Origin: Cytophagales bacterium
GTDB lineage: Bacteria > Bacteroidota > Bacteroidia > Cytophagales > Cyclobacteriaceae
Assembly: GCA_022360015.1 (NCBI GenBank)
Contig: JAKSDQ010000150.1
Span: 1 to 64,000, forward strand
DNA: 64,000 nt
Direction of reading: 5' to 3'
Positions 63,022 to 64,000 of this stretch are shown one piece after another (position 1 is the first letter of the stretch; each line of letters starts with the position of its first letter). The translations under genes and the position numbers were made by a program. The notes below the pieces were generated by a model, which saw nothing but the letters and a program-made list of their open reading frames with translations, did no database searches and was not told where the DNA came from.

Positions 63022-64000
63022 TTAATTTCCTTTCAGTTTTGTATACTCGACTACCAGCTTATCTTTTTCAATTTCGTTAGAAGTTACCGTCCTTTCAAAT
63101 TCACTGAGATCCTTTTTGAACTCTGAACTATCCGTAATCTCTGGCGAAGGTTCCCCACCATACTTCCTCATCATAGCACTGGTCGACCGGTTTAAATCTG
63201 TCTGCAAAGTAATCATCTTCCAATTTAATTCGGACGGCTTATCCTTTTCTTTATCCAGTATTGCGTTCAAGCCTATTAATGTAGTCATAGCTGAGCCTAT
63301 CGGTGCGGCAGTCTGGCGAAAGGAGTCACCTACCAGAGATGAACTGGCCACCCCTGTAAAAGCGCCAAGCACCACGGTCGAAACGTCAAAAAAGGTATTC
63401 CAGAATTTTTTCTTTTTTACCTTGGTCTCCAGATGTCGATTGATCTCCGAAATTCTTACATCCATATCCTGGGCCAGTCTCAGGTTGGCTTGGTAATTTT
63501 TTATCAGTTTCTCCGGGTCTTCCCGGTCATAAACAGTTATGGTCACCCTTTCTACATCTTCTGCCTGACCATCAAAAGCAGTGAACTTCACAGTAACCTT
63601 TCTTTTATCAAAACCATTAACAAAAGAAAAGGGCGGCTTCCATGAAAAAATCCCCTTTTCATCATCAAACTCAAAGCCATCGAATTCAGCCTCTGCCGTA
63701 AGTATCAGATCTTCATTTCCATTCAAATCCTCTACATCCAGCTTAATGACCAGCGTGGTATTTTCCTTCACTACTTTTTCAGCCATCGGTTCTATTTTCG
63801 GTGGGTAGTTTTTGGGATCGACCCTGATACTGATTGTATCGAAGTCTGTTAACATGCCATCAGAAGCACTAAAAACCAAATCATACTGCGTTTTGGCTTT
63901 GGCATACGAAAAGTCAGGCATCCACTGGAACTTACCGGTTTGGTGATTAAAGCTAAAATCACCGCGCTTGATGTCGGGGGTTTGTATGTCATAAAATATG
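63022..64000 (-). CDS. Ig-like/cadherin-domain surface protein, C-terminal part (5' end outside window)
   Basis: The frame is open to the window end on the minus strand, so only the last about 325 residues are present. Two Ig-like repeats are visible: F(Q/S)W-x-P at FQWMPDFSYA with LVFSASDGMLTDFDTISIRV, and FSWKPPFSFV with VKFTAFDGQAEDVERVTITV. These are the bacterial Ig-like (He_PIG/cadherin-like) pattern with a P-x-I-E linker. The C-terminal about 150 residues have a coiled or helical segment (NLRLAQDMDVRISEINRHLE) and a short hydrophobic stretch. Probably a secreted or surface adhesion protein; the start lies outside. Confidence 0.85.
   Translation of the reverse strand, partial: IFYDIQTPDIKRGDFSFNHQTGKFQWMPDFSYAKAKTQYDLVFSASDGMLTDFDTISIRVDPKNYPPKIEPMAEKVVKENTTLVIKLDVEDLNGNEDLILTAEAEFDGFEFDDEKGIFSWKPPFSFVNGFDKRKVTVKFTAFDGQAEDVERVTITVYDREDPEKLIKNYQANLRLAQDMDVRISEINRHLETKVKKKKFWNTFFDVSTVVLGAFTGVASSSLVGDSFRQTAAPIGSAMTTLIGLNAILDKEKDKPSELNWKMITLQTDLNRSTSAMMRKYGGEPSPEITDSSEFKKDLSEFERTVTSNEIEKDKLVVEYTKLKGN

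Overview
The window looks like the chromosome of a free-living, aerobic member of the Bacteroidota, most likely order Cytophagales. The reasons are taxon-typical genes: a GT3-type glycogen synthase, a DAHP synthase/chorismate mutase fusion, a bifunctional HisB, ribosomal protein THX, a flavobacterial-looking membrane pyrophosphatase and lipoprotein-rich surface genes. Bacteroidota-type promoters (TTG about 19 nt before TAnnTTTG) and weak Shine-Dalgarno signals agree. I saw no rRNA, tRNA, CRISPR array, prophage or intact transposase.

Layout. Bases 1-6 kb hold a 3' fragment of a tail-fibre-like surface protein, a degraded GNAT acetyltransferase, a Dabb protein, an M48 metalloprotease lipoprotein, a nitroreductase, a 5'-truncated FAD oxidoreductase remnant and a sulfatase lipoprotein. 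Bases 6.1-20.8 kb are one long minus-strand amino-acid supercluster: trpE-G-D-C-F-B-A-aroF, then an aromatic aminotransferase, tyrA, DAHP synthase/chorismate mutase, then hisH-A-(DinB remnant)-F-IE. Bases 21-27.5 kb carry glycogen synthase, a class IV aminotransferase with a small unlisted gene for ribosomal protein THX, a conserved hypothetical, and isocitrate lyase divergent from a RamB-like regulator with a dense operator array between them. Bases 27.6-37 kb hold thioredoxin, hisB-C-D-G, a SUI1-like factor, a stress protein, menA and argS. Bases 37-48 kb hold housekeeping genes (NamZ, fmt, folA, cysH, a PTPS-like enzyme, folE, MarR, hppA). Bases 48-64 kb hold secreted and envelope proteins, a sensor kinase, a GltB-like enzyme, the bioF-D-A operon and an Ig-like protein that runs off the end.

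The most interesting signal is a set of three amino-acid leader peptides, absent from any list of ORFs over 60 codons: a Trp-rich one before trpE, a Tyr/Phe-rich one before the aromatic aminotransferase operon and a His-rich one before hisG. Each starts only 5-8 nt after a Bacteroidota -7 box, so each would sit at or within a few bases of the transcript 5' end. The Trp and Tyr/Phe leaders are followed by strong intrinsic terminators. Together they suggest a shared near-leaderless ribosome-mediated attenuation design controlling aromatic and histidine synthesis.

Other structure includes two families of dispersed intergenic palindromes (one with a nested composite copy near 48.1-48.3 kb), three decaying genes, and several candidate operators.
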